From the NCBI GenBank assembly GCA_009841115.1, contig VXML01000095.1:2002-66001 (forward strand): a stretch of 64,000 nt of DNA, written 5' to 3'. The position numbers were made by a program, and so were the translations under genes. The DNA comes from Gemmatimonadota bacterium. Its GTDB lineage: Bacteria; Latescibacterota; UBA2968; UBA8231. Below are positions 17,635-26,635 of the stretch, in pieces (within the stretch, counting starts at the first letter, position 1; every line of letters begins with the position of its first letter). Under the pieces are notes generated by a model, which worked only from the letters and a program-made list of their open reading frames with translations, made no database searches and had not been told where the DNA came from.

Positions 17635-18762
17635 GTGATAGATATTTTAGAGAAGATCCCTTGTCTGACAACCCTACCAGAGGAGGCTCAGGGACTATGG
17701 GATATATGCCTATCTGATATTTGGTGTCCCAATTCACTGGCAGAATGGCGAGATGTTGTTGATGCGCCACAGGATGATTCCACAAAGGCAACGCTTTTTG
17801 TGAATTTACCAGAGACTGAAAGTCAAGAGTTAATAAGAACTTTTGGTTTCTCTACGGTTGACCTCCCGACTTTTCCTCCAATCGAATGGGTGAATCAGAA
17901 ATTACCTGAACATTTCAACGCCCTATGCACAGATGACTCGAAACTCTTGAAGCAATCGCAACTCGTTCAAACTATTATAGACCGCGTATCATACACGCTT
18001 CCTGACATTATGGTTTTTTTAGTGCTTGATGGGCTGTCGTTGTACGATGTAGCAGATTGGGCATTCCCAGAGTCTTGGCACGTGGTGTGTGAACCGTGTT
18101 TTGTTGATGGATTAAGCGTCACAACGAGCGGCATGCGTCGGTTAATTGGATCTCCACCCCTAACCCATCGATTGTTTGCGTTAGGGTACGTGCAACGATT
18201 CGGATTTTCATATTGGGAGCGTTCCCAAAATCAACTCACCAATGTACTCTTTTCCGAATTCCCACCGAGCCAACTATTTCGCATCACAACTTTTGAAGAG
18301 GTGTTAGACAGATTACAGAATACAGACTTGCCTGCTCGAACATTCATTCAAATTGTTCGTACAGGACTTGATAGGGTTTGCCACAATCACAGAGAGAAAC
18401 CGGATATTGAAGCGATCCTTAACCAACTTGAATTGAACATTAAGCAAATTGTCGAAGCAGTTGGTTCATCTCAGAAAATCGTGCGGATTTTTGTAACCAG
18501 TGATCATGGGATTCTTTGGTTTAAAAAACAAAAAGTGATGCCATTTCAATCGGGTACTGCTTCTGCCCGTTATGTTTGTGCAAAATCCTCATCTGATATG
18601 TCGGGAATCACTATTGCTGAGTCTGGAGAGACATTTACGGCTTTAACAGGCGATGAAGTCATCGCTAGAAACCGGAGGGTGACGGAGTGGGGATTTCACG
18701 GTGGAATTTCTGCACAAGAGTCTTTCGTTCCGCTATTCGACATTACCCTAAATGGTAGGTGA
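17635..18762 (+). CDS. PglZ-like alkaline-phosphatase-fold protein
   Basis: About 375 residues. Features of the PglZ domain are visible: the metal Asp in MVFLVLDGLS (about 132), the presumed Thr/Ser nucleophile in GLSVTTSGMRR (about 165), VTSDHGILW (about 290) and the terminal HGGISAQESFVPL (about 357-369). PglZ is the shared marker of BREX and Pgl defence; its exact reaction is unsettled. At under 400 residues it is shorter than most BREX PglZ proteins (700 or more). The GTG at 17635 has AGGA 8 bases upstream; a GTG at 17629 would overlap the previous stop as GTGA. It overlaps or abuts both neighbours, so it is certainly part of the same operon. Confidence 0.8.
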   Translation: MIDILEKIPCLTTLPEEAQGLWDICLSDIWCPNSLAEWRDVVDAPQDDSTKATLFVNLPETESQELIRTFGFSTVDLPTFPPIEWVNQKLPEHFNALCTDDSKLLKQSQLVQTIIDRVSYTLPDIMVFLVLDGLSLYDVADWAFPESWHVVCEPCFVDGLSVTTSGMRRLIGSPPLTHRLFALGYVQRFGFSYWERSQNQLTNVLFSEFPPSQLFRITTFEEVLDRLQNTDLPARTFIQIVRTGLDRVCHNHREKPDIEAILNQLELNIKQIVEAVGSSQKIVRIFVTSDHGILWFKKQKVMPFQSGTASARYVCAKSSSDMSGITIAESGETFTALTGDEVIARNRRVTEWGFHGGISAQESFVPLFDITLNGR

Positions 18763-18767
18763 TTCAA

Positions 18768-19976
18768 ATGGCAGAGATCAACTTGAGAATAGGTACTGAA
18801 TACGAAAACGGCGAACTGATTTATATGAATGCAACAGGGTCACGTGCCGTGTTTATCTGCGGTAAGCGTGGTTCTGGAAAAAGCTACACGATGGGTGTCA
18901 TCGTAGAAGAACTGTTCAACCAAGAACAAGGCGAGGCAACAATCATCATTGCCGATCCGATGGGGATATATCACACGATGGCTCTTCCGAACCAAACCCA
19001 AGCGGATGAAGTTCGTCATGCCGGCTTCCTTACCAGCGGCTTCCCTGTTAGATTAATTGTCCCTGGTGATCCATTGGTTCGATACGGCGATGCCGCAGTG
19101 CTTACGAAGTTGCGAGAGAACGGTGTCGAAGTTGTTCCACTTCAAATCAATGCCTCTGACCTCTCCCCAGAGGCATGGTGTGAGTTATTCGATATTGGCA
19201 TGAACGAAGCGATGGGGATTGTTTTGTGGAGAGCGGTTGACACGCTTCTCGAAAAAGCTCCACATTTTAATATTGATAGCATCCTTGCGGCAATTGAGGA
19301 AGACCCAAGAGCGAAAGATACATCTAAAGAGGCTTTGGAAAACCGTTTAACGGCGGCAAATAGGTGGGGTATCTTCGCGCAAGAACCTACCTCGTTGAGT
19401 GACGTGTTTCTCTTAAACCAGATCAATGTTCTAGATCTGAGTGTGATTGACGCGGGTACAAAAGGGCTACGCAATATGGTGCTAGATGTTGTTTCCCAAC
19501 GTCTTTTCACTGAACGAACGAGAGAAAGGCGACGAGAAGAGTTTGGTTTATCAACGAAACTACCGCGGGTCTGGCTGGCGATTGACGAAGCCCATCAATT
19601 TGTGCCGAAAGGCCGAGCCTCGCTCTGTAAGGAAATGCTCATCCGTTGGGTGAAAGAGGGCCGTCAACCCGGACTCAGCCTCGTCGTAGCTACACAACAG
19701 CCGGCCGCGATTGATCCGGAACTATTATCTCAATGTGACGTCATTGTCGCACACAAAATTACAACTTGGGACGACATCAATGCACTTGACCGACTGAGTG
19801 CAACTTACATGGAGGGAGACTTAAAAGGCTACATTCGCAACTTAAATCGCAGAGGTGAGGCCCTATTGGTTGATGATGAAACCGAGTCTGTTACGACAAT
19901 TCGAATCCGCCCGCGATTTAGTTCGCACGGCGGGGCCGAAATTCAAGAGAAGACTGTGCGGAAATTTTTATTTTAG
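18768..19976 (+). CDS. HerA-like P-loop ATPase/translocase
   Basis: A 402-residue HerA/FtsK-superfamily ATPase: Walker A GKRGSGKS (32-39), Walker B VWLAIDEAHQF, the VVATQQP sensor-like strand and a C-terminal KFLF. HerA-type hexamers move DNA and partner with nucleases or phosphatase-fold proteins in several defence systems (Sir2-HerA, DUF4297-HerA); no nuclease is adjacent here. The ATG at 18768 has AGGTGA 6 bases upstream; a GTG at 18759 overlapping the PglZ stop is the alternative. It is the last gene of the island. Confidence 0.88.
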   Translation: MAEINLRIGTEYENGELIYMNATGSRAVFICGKRGSGKSYTMGVIVEELFNQEQGEATIIIADPMGIYHTMALPNQTQADEVRHAGFLTSGFPVRLIVPGDPLVRYGDAAVLTKLRENGVEVVPLQINASDLSPEAWCELFDIGMNEAMGIVLWRAVDTLLEKAPHFNIDSILAAIEEDPRAKDTSKEALENRLTAANRWGIFAQEPTSLSDVFLLNQINVLDLSVIDAGTKGLRNMVLDVVSQRLFTERTRERRREEFGLSTKLPRVWLAIDEAHQFVPKGRASLCKEMLIRWVKEGRQPGLSLVVATQQPAAIDPELLSQCDVIVAHKITTWDDINALDRLSATYMEGDLKGYIRNLNRRGEALLVDDETESVTTIRIRPRFSSHGGAEIQEKTVRKFLF

Positions 19977-20012
19977 CGTTTGATTCACGCCCCCATCCCT
20001 GAGAGGTTTTCT

Positions 20013-22688
20013 ATGACTACTAACAACGACGAATTCGGGGCGCGCACCCGGCTGGAAAGCAGCGGCGGCAGCGGCGTCCTGTACCGCATTCAAAAGTTAG
20101 CAGAAGACGGCGTCGCCGAGGTGAGCCGGTTGCCCTATTCGATCAAAATTCTGCTAGAGGCCGCGCTCAGGCAGTGCGACGGGTTTGAGATTACTCGCGA
20201 GGATGTCGAGCGCATTGCGCGCTGGAGTCCCGAGACCGCAGGCAAGGAAGAGATTCCCTTCAAGCCGGCGCGGGTGGTGATGCAGGATTTTACCGGCGTG
20301 CCCGCGGTGGTCGATTTGGCCGTGATGCGCGACGCCGTGGCCGATTTGGGCGGCGATCCAGAGAAGGTCAATCCCCTGATTCCGGTTGACTTGGTCATTG
20401 ATCATTCGGTGCAGGTCGATTACTACGGCATCCGCGAGGCACTGGCCATGAATGCCGCGCGCGAATTCGAGCGCAACCGCGAGCGCTACGAGTTTTTGCG
20501 CTGGGGTCAGGAGTCGTTCGACAATTTCCGCGTGGTGCCGCCGGCCACCGGCATCGTGCATCAGGTCAACTTGGAATATCTGGCGCAGGTGGTGCAGGAG
20601 CAGGACGGCGAGTTCTATCCCGACAGTCTAGTGGGTACGGACAGCCATACGACGATGATCAATGGCCTCGGCGTCCTCGGCTGGGGCGTGGGCGGCATCG
20701 AGGCCGAGGCCGTGATGTTGGGGCAGCCGATCTACATGCTTTTGCCCGAAGTGGTCGGCGTCAAACTGACGGGTGCCTTGCCCACCGGGACGACGGCGAC
20801 GGACTTGGTGCTGACGGTGGTGCAGATGCTCCGGGCGCACGGCGTGGTTGGCAAGTTCGTCGAGTTTTACGGCCCGGGCTTGAGCGAGCTGAGCTTGGCC
20901 GACCGGGCGACTCTCGCCAATATGGCCCCGGAATACGGGGCGACGATGGGCATTTTTCCGGTTGATGAGGAGACGCTGGCGTATTTGGCGCTCACCGGGC
21001 GCAAGAAGGCGGTGGTCGAGCGGGTCCGCGCATACATGGAAGCGCAGGGCATGTTCTACCACGCCGAAGCTCCCGATCCCATCTTCAGCGAGCACTTGGC
21101 GCTGGATATGGGCACGGTCGAGCCGAGCTTGGCCGGCCCGACGCGGCCGCAGGATCGGGTCGCGCTCAAGAACGTGCCGAGTGCTTTCGCCGATTCGCTG
21201 ACGGACCGTTTTGAGGTGGAGAACCGCGATAAAAAGGTCGCCGTCGAATTGGGCGAGCAGGGTGCGGTTGAGTTGGACCACGGTGCCGTACTCATCGCCG
21301 CTATTACCTCTTGTACGAATACCAGTAATCCGAGCGCGATGGTGGGGGCGGGGCTGTTGGCGCGCAATGCGGCCGAGCGGGGCCTCTCGGTTCCGGCCTA
21401 CGTCAAGACCAGCTTGGCGCCGGGGAGCCGGGTCGTCTCGCGCTACCTCGACGCGGCTGGCCTTACCGAGAGCCTAGAGGCCCTCGGTTTCCACACGGTG
21501 GGGTACGGTTGTACGACCTGCATTGGCAACTCGGGTCCCTTGTCTGAGGAACTCTCCACGGCCGTGGCCGACAACGATTTGGTGGTGTGTAGCGTGCTCA
21601 GCGGCAATCGCAATTTCGAGGGCCGGGTACACGCGTTGACGAGGGCCAATTTCCTCGCCTCGCCGCCGTTGGTCGTAGCCTACGCGCTCGCGGGCCGGGC
21701 GACGATTGACTTTGAGCGCGAGCCGCTGGGCCGCGACCAAGCGGGCCGCGAGGTGTTCCTGCGCGACATCTGGCCCTCGCAAGATCAGATCCGCGACGCG
21801 ATTGCCCGCTCGCTGACGCCGAAGATGTTCGAGGAAGAATACGGCAATGCGTTCCGCCAGAACGAGACTTGGAACGCCATTCCCGTGCCCGAGGGCAAGC
21901 GCTACGCTTGGGCCGAGGAGAGCACGTACATTCGCAAGCCGAATTTCTTCGACGGCCTCACCAAGGAAGTCCAGCCGATCCAGCCGATCCAAGGCGCGCG
22001 CGTCTTGGCCAAGTTAGGCGACAGCGTGACGACCGACCACATCTCGCCGGCTGGCTCCATCGCCGTGGGCAGCCCGGGGGGCGAGTACCTCGCCGACCGC
22101 GGCGTCGAGCGCAAGGATTGGAACAGCTATGGCTCTAGACGCGGCAACCACGAGGTGATGATGCGGGGCACGTTTGCCAATATCCGCATCCGCAACGAGT
22201 TGGTGCCCGGCGTTGAGGGAGGCTATACGCGCCACCTGCCTTCGGGCGAGCAGATGACTATCTACGAGGCGGCGATGCGCTACATTGAAGAAGGCGTACC
22301 GTCGATCATTATCGCGGGCAAGGAGTACGGATCGGGTTCGAGCCGCGACTGGGCCGCCAAAGGCCCCTTTCTGCAGGGCGTCAAGGCCGCAATCGCCGAG
22401 AGCTACGAGCGCATCCACCGCTCGAACCTGATTGGGATGGGCATTCTGCCGCTGCAATTTTCTCCCGGTGAAGACCGCCACGCGCTGGAGTTGACTGGCG
22501 AGGAGGTATTCGATATTGAGGGTCTCGACGACGACCTGCAGCCGGGGCAGGTGTTGGAGGTGGTGGCCAAGAGCGCTGCGGGCGAGAAGCGCTTTTCAGT
22601 GGTATGCCGGATAGACACTCCCGTGGAGATCAACTACTACCGCAACGGGGGGATCTTACACGCAGTACTCAGACGGATGGCTGAGTAG
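20013..22688 (+). CDS. acnA: Aconitate hydratase
   Basis: An 891-residue aconitase of the AcnA/IRP type, converting citrate to isocitrate in the TCA cycle with a 4Fe-4S cluster. Cluster ligands are visible in [11 protein letters not shown] and in [13 protein letters not shown] (two Cys). The swivel domain is marked by [16 protein letters not shown] and [12 protein letters not shown]. Length is normal for the family. The ATG at 20013 has GAGAGG 6 bases upstream. It starts only 36 bases after the island's last gene, with no evident promoter in between, so transcription may depend on island read-through. Confidence 0.96.
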   Translation: MTTNNDEFGARTRLESSGGSGVLYRIQKLAEDGVAEVSRLPYSIKILLEAALRQCDGFEITREDVERIARWSPETAGKEEIPFKPARVVMQDFTGVPAVVDLAVMRDAVADLGGDPEKVNPLIPVDLVIDHSVQVDYYGIREALAMNAAREFERNRERYEFLRWGQESFDNFRVVPPATGIVHQVNLEYLAQVVQEQDGEFYPDSLVGTDSHTTMINGLGVLGWGVGGIEAEAVMLGQPIYMLLPEVVGVKLTGALPTGTTATDLVLTVVQMLRAHGVVGKFVEFYGPGLSELSLADRATLANMAPEYGATMGIFPVDEETLAYLALTGRKKAVVERVRAYMEAQGMFYHAEAPDPIFSEHLALDMGTVEPSLAGPTRPQDRVALKNVPSAFADSLTDRFEVENRDKKVAVELGEQGAVELDHGAVLIAAITSCTNTSNPSAMVGAGLLARNAAERGLSVPAYVKTSLAPGSRVVSRYLDAAGLTESLEALGFHTVGYGCTTCIGNSGPLSEELSTAVADNDLVVCSVLSGNRNFEGRVHALTRANFLASPPLVVAYALAGRATIDFEREPLGRDQAGREVFLRDIWPSQDQIRDAIARSLTPKMFEEEYGNAFRQNETWNAIPVPEGKRYAWAEESTYIRKPNFFDGLTKEVQPIQPIQGARVLAKLGDSVTTDHISPAGSIAVGSPGGEYLADRGVERKDWNSYGSRRGNHEVMMRGTFANIRIRNELVPGVEGGYTRHLPSGEQMTIYEAAMRYIEEGVPSIIIAGKEYGSGSSRDWAAKGPFLQGVKAAIAESYERIHRSNLIGMGILPLQFSPGEDRHALELTGEEVFDIEGLDDDLQPGQVLEVVAKSAAGEKRFSVVCRIDTPVEINYYRNGGILHAVLRRMAE

Positions 22689-22706
22689 AGCCTGCGAGAG
22701 GATGCG

Positions 22707-23948
22707 ATGAGTTCTTGTGTTGTTAAAGACGTCGTGCGGACTGTGCTGCACGTGCCGTTCCACGAGCGCTGCGCCGACACCATGGAGGTCTATGGGCCGG
22801 GTTGGTCCATCGTCGAGTTGATCGAAGTGGAGACCGAGGGCGGCGTTGTTGGCATTGGCGAGACGATTCAGGGATATACGTGGGGCCACTCGCGCGAAGC
22901 GGAGTTTGCTCGCGTGCGCGGCCGGAATGTGTTCGAGGTGCTGTGGGACGACTCGCTGGGAGCAGGGTTGCAGATGGCGCTGTTCGACGCGGCCGGCAAG
23001 CACTTGGGCGTACCCTGCCACCGGCTGATGGGGCCGCAGCACCGCGACGCCTGCCCAGTTTCTTGGTGGGCGCAAAGCATGCCGCCCGCAGCGTGGGCGG
23101 CTGAGGCGCGCGCGGCCGAGGCGCATGGTTTTACCACCATGAAGGTCAAGGCGCGGCCTTGGTACGATATTGCGGCGCAGTTGCAGGCCGTGGATGAAGT
23201 CTCTTCTCAGCACTTCAAGCTGGACGCCGACTTCAACACTATGCTGCTGGGGGTTGACCAAGCCGCCCCGCTCATTGGGCGCTTAGAGCGGGACAACGCC
23301 TGTCTGGCGATCGTCGAGTCGCCGATTCCGCAGGACGACGTGGAGGGCAACAAACTCCTGCGGCGCAAGATCCAATGTCCAATCGCCATGCACATAGGCC
23401 AGCCGCCGCCTATGACGGCGATTCGCGAGGGCGTGTGCGACGGGTTTGTCATCGGCGGTGGGGTGAGCCGCGTCTTGAGCGACGGCAACTTGGCGGCGAG
23501 GGCGCAAATGCCGTTCTGGTTGCAGATGGTGGGCACTGGCCTGACGGCGACCTTTGCGGCGCACTTGGGGGCGGTGCTAAAGGAAGCGCGCTGGCCAGCG
23601 ATTCCCTGCGTCAACATCTATTCGCACGTTTTGGTGCAGGAGTTTGCCGTGGAGGGCGGGCATCTGCGGGTGCCAGAGGCTCCGGGATTGGGGGTCGAGT
23701 TGGACCGGGATGCTGTGGAGCGCCTGCGCGTCGAGCCGGATTTTGTCAAAGCGCCGGTGCGCCAAATACACGCCGTGCGCTGGCCCGATGGTCGGGAGTT
23801 GTGGGCACCGGACGGAGGGTATCGGGGCGATTTCACCACTGGCAAAATCACCGGCTTTTATCCGGGAATGGATCTCCAAGTGCGGCTCGACGATGGGAGC
23901 GAAGAATTTGATCGGGAGTACCGGGAGCGGTTTCCGGAGCGGGCTTAG
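22707..23948 (+). CDS. Enolase-superfamily (mandelate racemase/muconate lactonizing) enzyme, unusual metal site
   Basis: A 413-residue enolase-superfamily protein. The barrel carries KVK (TTMKVKARPW), the first metal Asp in KLDADFN and the second Glu in IVESPIP. At the third ligand position the strand reads IAMHIGQPP, with His where Glu or Asp is usual. The capping domain has GETIQGYTWGH. The paralogue at 47881-49131 shares these features. The genuine start is the ATG at 22707 after GAGAGG, 18 bases from the aconitase stop, so it is likely co-transcribed with it. Acid-sugar dehydration or racemisation is the usual activity; here the chemistry is uncertain because of the altered site. Confidence 0.8.
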   Translation: MSSCVVKDVVRTVLHVPFHERCADTMEVYGPGWSIVELIEVETEGGVVGIGETIQGYTWGHSREAEFARVRGRNVFEVLWDDSLGAGLQMALFDAAGKHLGVPCHRLMGPQHRDACPVSWWAQSMPPAAWAAEARAAEAHGFTTMKVKARPWYDIAAQLQAVDEVSSQHFKLDADFNTMLLGVDQAAPLIGRLERDNACLAIVESPIPQDDVEGNKLLRRKIQCPIAMHIGQPPPMTAIREGVCDGFVIGGGVSRVLSDGNLAARAQMPFWLQMVGTGLTATFAAHLGAVLKEARWPAIPCVNIYSHVLVQEFAVEGGHLRVPEAPGLGVELDRDAVERLRVEPDFVKAPVRQIHAVRWPDGRELWAPDGGYRGDFTTGKITGFYPGMDLQVRLDDGSEEFDREYRERFPERA

Positions 23949-23952
23949 GACA

Positions 23953-23975
23953 TTATTTGAGTACGGCGACGGCTA
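23953..23975 (-). other. Remnant copy of the 3' end of the coiled-coil gene
   Basis: On the minus strand this stretch reads (L)AVAVLK-stop and shares 18 bases exactly with the 3' end of the gene at 24440-24778, which also ends AVAVLK. The upstream frame does not continue the coiled coil, so it appears to be a leftover of a duplication. Confidence 0.45.
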
Positions 23976-24039
23976 AGGGCGAAAAAGATAATAGAGTAGT
24001 GGTTGCGTTTGAATATAAGGCTTGTTTTTGGGGCACCCA

Positions 24040-24249
24040 CTAACGTTCCTTTCCGTACCACTTGAGACGCCATTGCCGAGTATCATCGATGTTTCCGAAA
24101 AGGTTTTCCTCTGCTTGGAAAAGTACATATCCATGCGTCTTCACATCATCGGCCAATGACGCAGCTTCTTTTATCGCCTCGCTCAGGTTTTCGGCTTCCA
24201 CGATAACTTCAAACGATGATCGCTCTTGAGAAGATATAATTTTAGCCAT
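24040..24249 (-). CDS. Small hypothetical protein, 69 residues
   Basis: I do not recognise a family. The sequence (MAKIISSQERSSFEVIVEAE... ending WRLKWYGKER) is acidic in the middle and looks alpha/beta. An AGGAG 6 bases before the ATG at 24249 supports translation. It stands alone between larger genes, and the surrounding 23976-24039 and 24250-24439 show nothing else coding. Confidence 0.6.
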   Translation of the reverse strand: MAKIISSQERSSFEVIVEAENLSEAIKEAASLADDVKTHGYVLFQAEENLFGNIDDTRQWRLKWYGKER

Positions 24250-24439
24250 CTTGGGCTCCTATGCTTTGGGAATTTAGGTAGTGGGTCCCCAAAAAGACCG
24301 CCTCCGATTTCAAACACTACCCTTTTTTCGCTATTTATTTGTAAAACGATGCTAAACAGCAGTTCTCGTCTGACCAGCGTCGAGATCATTTTAAAACCCG
24401 CCGTCAAGTCGCGGGCAAGCAGATAGACGTTTAGTAGGT

Positions 24440-24778
24440 TTACTTGAGTACGGCGACGGCTGCGCCCATTGTGGTGACGAGGATGCTGGTGCAGGCGATG
24501 AGCATGGCCATTAACCGCGCGTAACGCGAATCGAGTTGTTTGGATAGATCGTCGATGCGTCCGTTGGTCTGATCGATGCGCTCGCCCACTTCGGTACGCA
24601 GGGTGTCGATGCGGCCACTCATTTCGGTACGCAGGGTGTCGATGCGCCCGTTGGTCTGATCGATGCGCTCGTGTATTTGGCGCACGTCTTGACGCAGGTC
24701 CTGAATATCCTCGCGCAGGAAGCTCAGAGCGAGGGTGGATTCAGTGGGTTGAGCGGGATTGGGCACTTGCTCGGCCAT
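24440..24778 (-). CDS. Coiled-coil protein with C-terminal membrane anchor
   Basis: A 112-residue protein. Residues 20-85 form a heptad-type coiled coil built from near-identical RIDQTNGRIDTLRTE units, encoded by 33-base repeats (around 24590-24680). Residues 90-110 form one hydrophobic segment (MAMLIACTSILVTTMGAAVAVL). The layout resembles DUF1640/XhlA-like tail-anchored proteins of unknown role. AGAGGA lies 7 bases before the ATG. An 18-base palindrome lies upstream at 24902-24919. Confidence 0.7.
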   Translation of the reverse strand: MAEQVPNPAQPTESTLALSFLREDIQDLRQDVRQIHERIDQTNGRIDTLRTEMSGRIDTLRTEVGERIDQTNGRIDDLSKQLDSRYARLMAMLIACTSILVTTMGAAVAVLK

Positions 24779-24901
24779 GAGAAGGTCCTCTTTGGGTAAA
24801 TGTAAGCACTCCCCCCTATAAGCAAAAGGTAGGCCATGCTTGGCAGATGCCCGTTCCCTCTGGTAGCGTTATGTGTTGTATGCGCCGTGCTGTCGTCTTG
24901 T

Positions 24902-24919
24902 AGGAACAACGTTGTTCCT
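24902..24919. promoter_or_regulatory. 18-base perfect palindrome
   Basis: AGGAACAAC followed by its exact reverse complement GTTGTTCCT lies between the isochorismatase stop and the coiled-coil gene start. There is no T-run, so an operator for a dimeric regulator is more likely than a terminator. The rest of 24779-24939 holds nothing recognisable. Confidence 0.5.
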
Positions 24920-24939
24920 CAGAGGTAACACAATACTCC

Positions 24940-25479
24940 TCACTTTACCAAGGCGGCAATTTGCTTGAACTCCGCCGTTCCCGCCGCCTGTAGCAGTTCA
25001 AATAGACACATTTCTACCGCCGTGATCTGTGCGCCAGCGGACGCCATTTTTTTCAGCCCCAGCTCCTTGTTCTCGGCTGTGCGCGAGGAGACCGCGTCGG
25101 CGACGACTTCGACGTGGTAGCCTGAATCTAGCAAATCGCGGGCTGTCTGATAGACGCAGATGTGGCTTTCGATTCCGGCTAGGAGAATCTGGCGGCGGCC
25201 GCTCTGGCGCAGTTGGGATTGGAAAGTGCTAAGGCCATAGGCGCTGAAGCAGGTCTTGGCCAGTGGCTCTTGGTCGGAGAGCAGGTCGGCGACCTCGGGA
25301 ATGGTGGGGCCAAGCCCTTTGGGGTACTGCTCTAGCCATAGGATGGGCAACCTTAGGACCTGTGCGCCTTGGACGAGAATCTGGAGTTGGTGGTAGAGTG
25401 CCTCGCGCTCGTGCATCAGCGAGGCCAGCTTGCCTTGAATGTCGATGAGGACGAGTGCGGTGTGGTCGCGGCTGAGCAT
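24940..25479 (-). CDS. Isochorismatase-family cysteine hydrolase
   Basis: A 179-residue cysteine hydrolase. The Asp (LVLIDIQGKL, residue about 13), Lys (LAKTCFSAYG) and Cys (GIESHICVYQTA) triad of the isochorismatase/YcaC family is present, and a conserved VVADAVSSRT follows. The ATG at 25479 shares its A with the TAA of the upstream enolase-superfamily gene (TAATG), so the two are coupled. The family hydrolyses amides, carbamates or enol ethers; the substrate is unknown. Confidence 0.85.
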   Translation of the reverse strand: MLSRDHTALVLIDIQGKLASLMHEREALYHQLQILVQGAQVLRLPILWLEQYPKGLGPTIPEVADLLSDQEPLAKTCFSAYGLSTFQSQLRQSGRRQILLAGIESHICVYQTARDLLDSGYHVEVVADAVSSRTAENKELGLKKMASAGAQITAVEMCLFELLQAAGTAEFKQIAALVK

Positions 25480-26624
25480 TAGATGTATCCGGTCGAGCCG
25501 TCGGGACGCGTGGGGCTGGAGCGTTCCCAATGGATGTATTCGTTGTCGGCGATGGCTTCTTCGTTGATCTCGACGCCTAGGCCCGGCCGGTCTGGTCGCA
25601 ACTCTAAGTAGCCGTCTTTGGGCAGATAGGGTTCATCAACCCAATCGTTCCACTCGGATTCGGTCGGCAGGAGGTATTCGAGGATTTTGAAATTGGGTGC
25701 TGAGGCGCAGAAATGCAGGTTGACGGCAGTCGCCAACGGCCCCATGGGATTGTGCGGGGCGATGCTGATGTAGTGGGCTTCGGCAAGGGTGTTGATCTTG
25801 CGCATTTCGAGCAAGCCGCCGCAGACGCAGATGTCGGGCTGGATGATGTCGGCACCTTGGTTGGCGATTAGATCGAGGAACTCAAAGCGGGCGTAGAGGC
25901 TCTCGCCGGTGGCCAACGGTACCTGCATCTGCGACTTGAGGCTAGTCCACGCTGGAATGTGCTCGGGGCGTAGCGGCTCTTCGTAGAAAAAGGGGTCGTA
26001 CGGCGCGAGGGCATTGGCTAGCTGCAAGGCGCGAATCGGCTCGAAGATCTTGGCGTGCGGGTCGAAGGCAAATTCCCAGTCGTCGGGGCAGTTAACGCGC
26101 AATTCTTCAAAGTATTTGGTTGCCTCTTGGCAAACCCGGCCCCAGCGATGGGCGTCCGGGTCGAGCCGATAGGGGCTGGTTTTGAAGGCCGTGAAGCCGT
26201 ACTCCTCGTGCAGACGCCGGGCTTGGTCGGCGGCCTCTTTGCCGTCGCGGCCGCCGATGGAGCGATACACGCGCACCCGGTCGCGGGCGTGGCCGCCCAA
26301 AAGCTGATAGACCGGGACGCCCGCGGCTTTGCCGGAGATGTCCCACAGCGCGTGGTCGATGCCGGAGATAGCCGACAGGCCGATCCCGCCTGGTGGAAAG
26401 CGGAACTGCTGGTGCAGCTTCATCATGATGAATTCGATCCGCCGAGGGTCAATGCCCTTGATTAGCTCAAAGCAATAATCGACGGTAGGGCCGACGGCTA
26501 GGTCGGGGCCGATGGAGTAGGTCTCGCCCCAGCCGGTGATGCCCTCGTCGGTCTCGACTTTGACCAAGACGCGGGGGCGGTTGCCGAAGCGGGCGATGAT
26601 GGGGGTGATGGCGGTGATTTTCAC
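25479..26624 (-). CDS. Galactonate/galactarate dehydratase-like enolase-superfamily enzyme
   Basis: A 381-residue mandelate-racemase-like dehydratase. Metal ligands Asp (AFDPHAK), Glu (FYEEPL) and Glu (ATGESLY) are present, with catalytic His in FDPHAK and in IAPHNPMGP, the signature of DgoD/GalD-type acid-sugar dehydratases. The start is the GTG at 26624; the open frame upstream to 27245 overlaps GH88 and has shadow composition, so it is rejected. It begins 11 bases after the GH88 stop, in one operon. It probably dehydrates a hexonate released by the neighbouring polysaccharide enzymes. Confidence 0.85.
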   Translation of the reverse strand: MKITAITPIIARFGNRPRVLVKVETDEGITGWGETYSIGPDLAVGPTVDYCFELIKGIDPRRIEFIMMKLHQQFRFPPGGIGLSAISGIDHALWDISGKAAGVPVYQLLGGHARDRVRVYRSIGGRDGKEAADQARRLHEEYGFTAFKTSPYRLDPDAHRWGRVCQEATKYFEELRVNCPDDWEFAFDPHAKIFEPIRALQLANALAPYDPFFYEEPLRPEHIPAWTSLKSQMQVPLATGESLYARFEFLDLIANQGADIIQPDICVCGGLLEMRKINTLAEAHYISIAPHNPMGPLATAVNLHFCASAPNFKILEYLLPTESEWNDWVDEPYLPKDGYLELRPDRPGLGVEINEEAIADNEYIHWERSSPTRPDGSTGYI

Positions 26625-26635
26625 GGTAGGTCTCG

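Larger units (their letters stand above)
8199..19976 (+). other. AT-rich genomic island with a putative PglZ/HerA/transglycosylase defence system
   Basis: Seven plus-strand genes with visibly lower GC and A/T-ending codons sit between GC-rich housekeeping genes. Spacings are short (4- to 46-base gaps or overlaps) except for one 227-base scar before the small ATPase. Products in order: alpha-CTD/sigma4 protein, GNAT-TGT fusion, unrecognised protein, small P-loop ATPase, giant P-loop ATPase, PglZ-like, HerA-like. No integrase, IS or clear flanking direct repeat was seen. The right edge is 36 bases from the aconitase start. Lateral acquisition and defence function are inferences. Confidence 0.7.

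Noticed and set aside
8199..19976. Naming the island as classical BREX or as a Dpd system
   Set aside because: PglX, BrxA/B and Lon are absent for BREX; dpdB/C and the Dpd helicases are not recognised. Only PglZ and a TGT-like domain are shared.
24560..24680. Short regular repeats resembling a CRISPR array
   Set aside because: They are 33-base coding repeats of a coiled coil, without distinct spacers.
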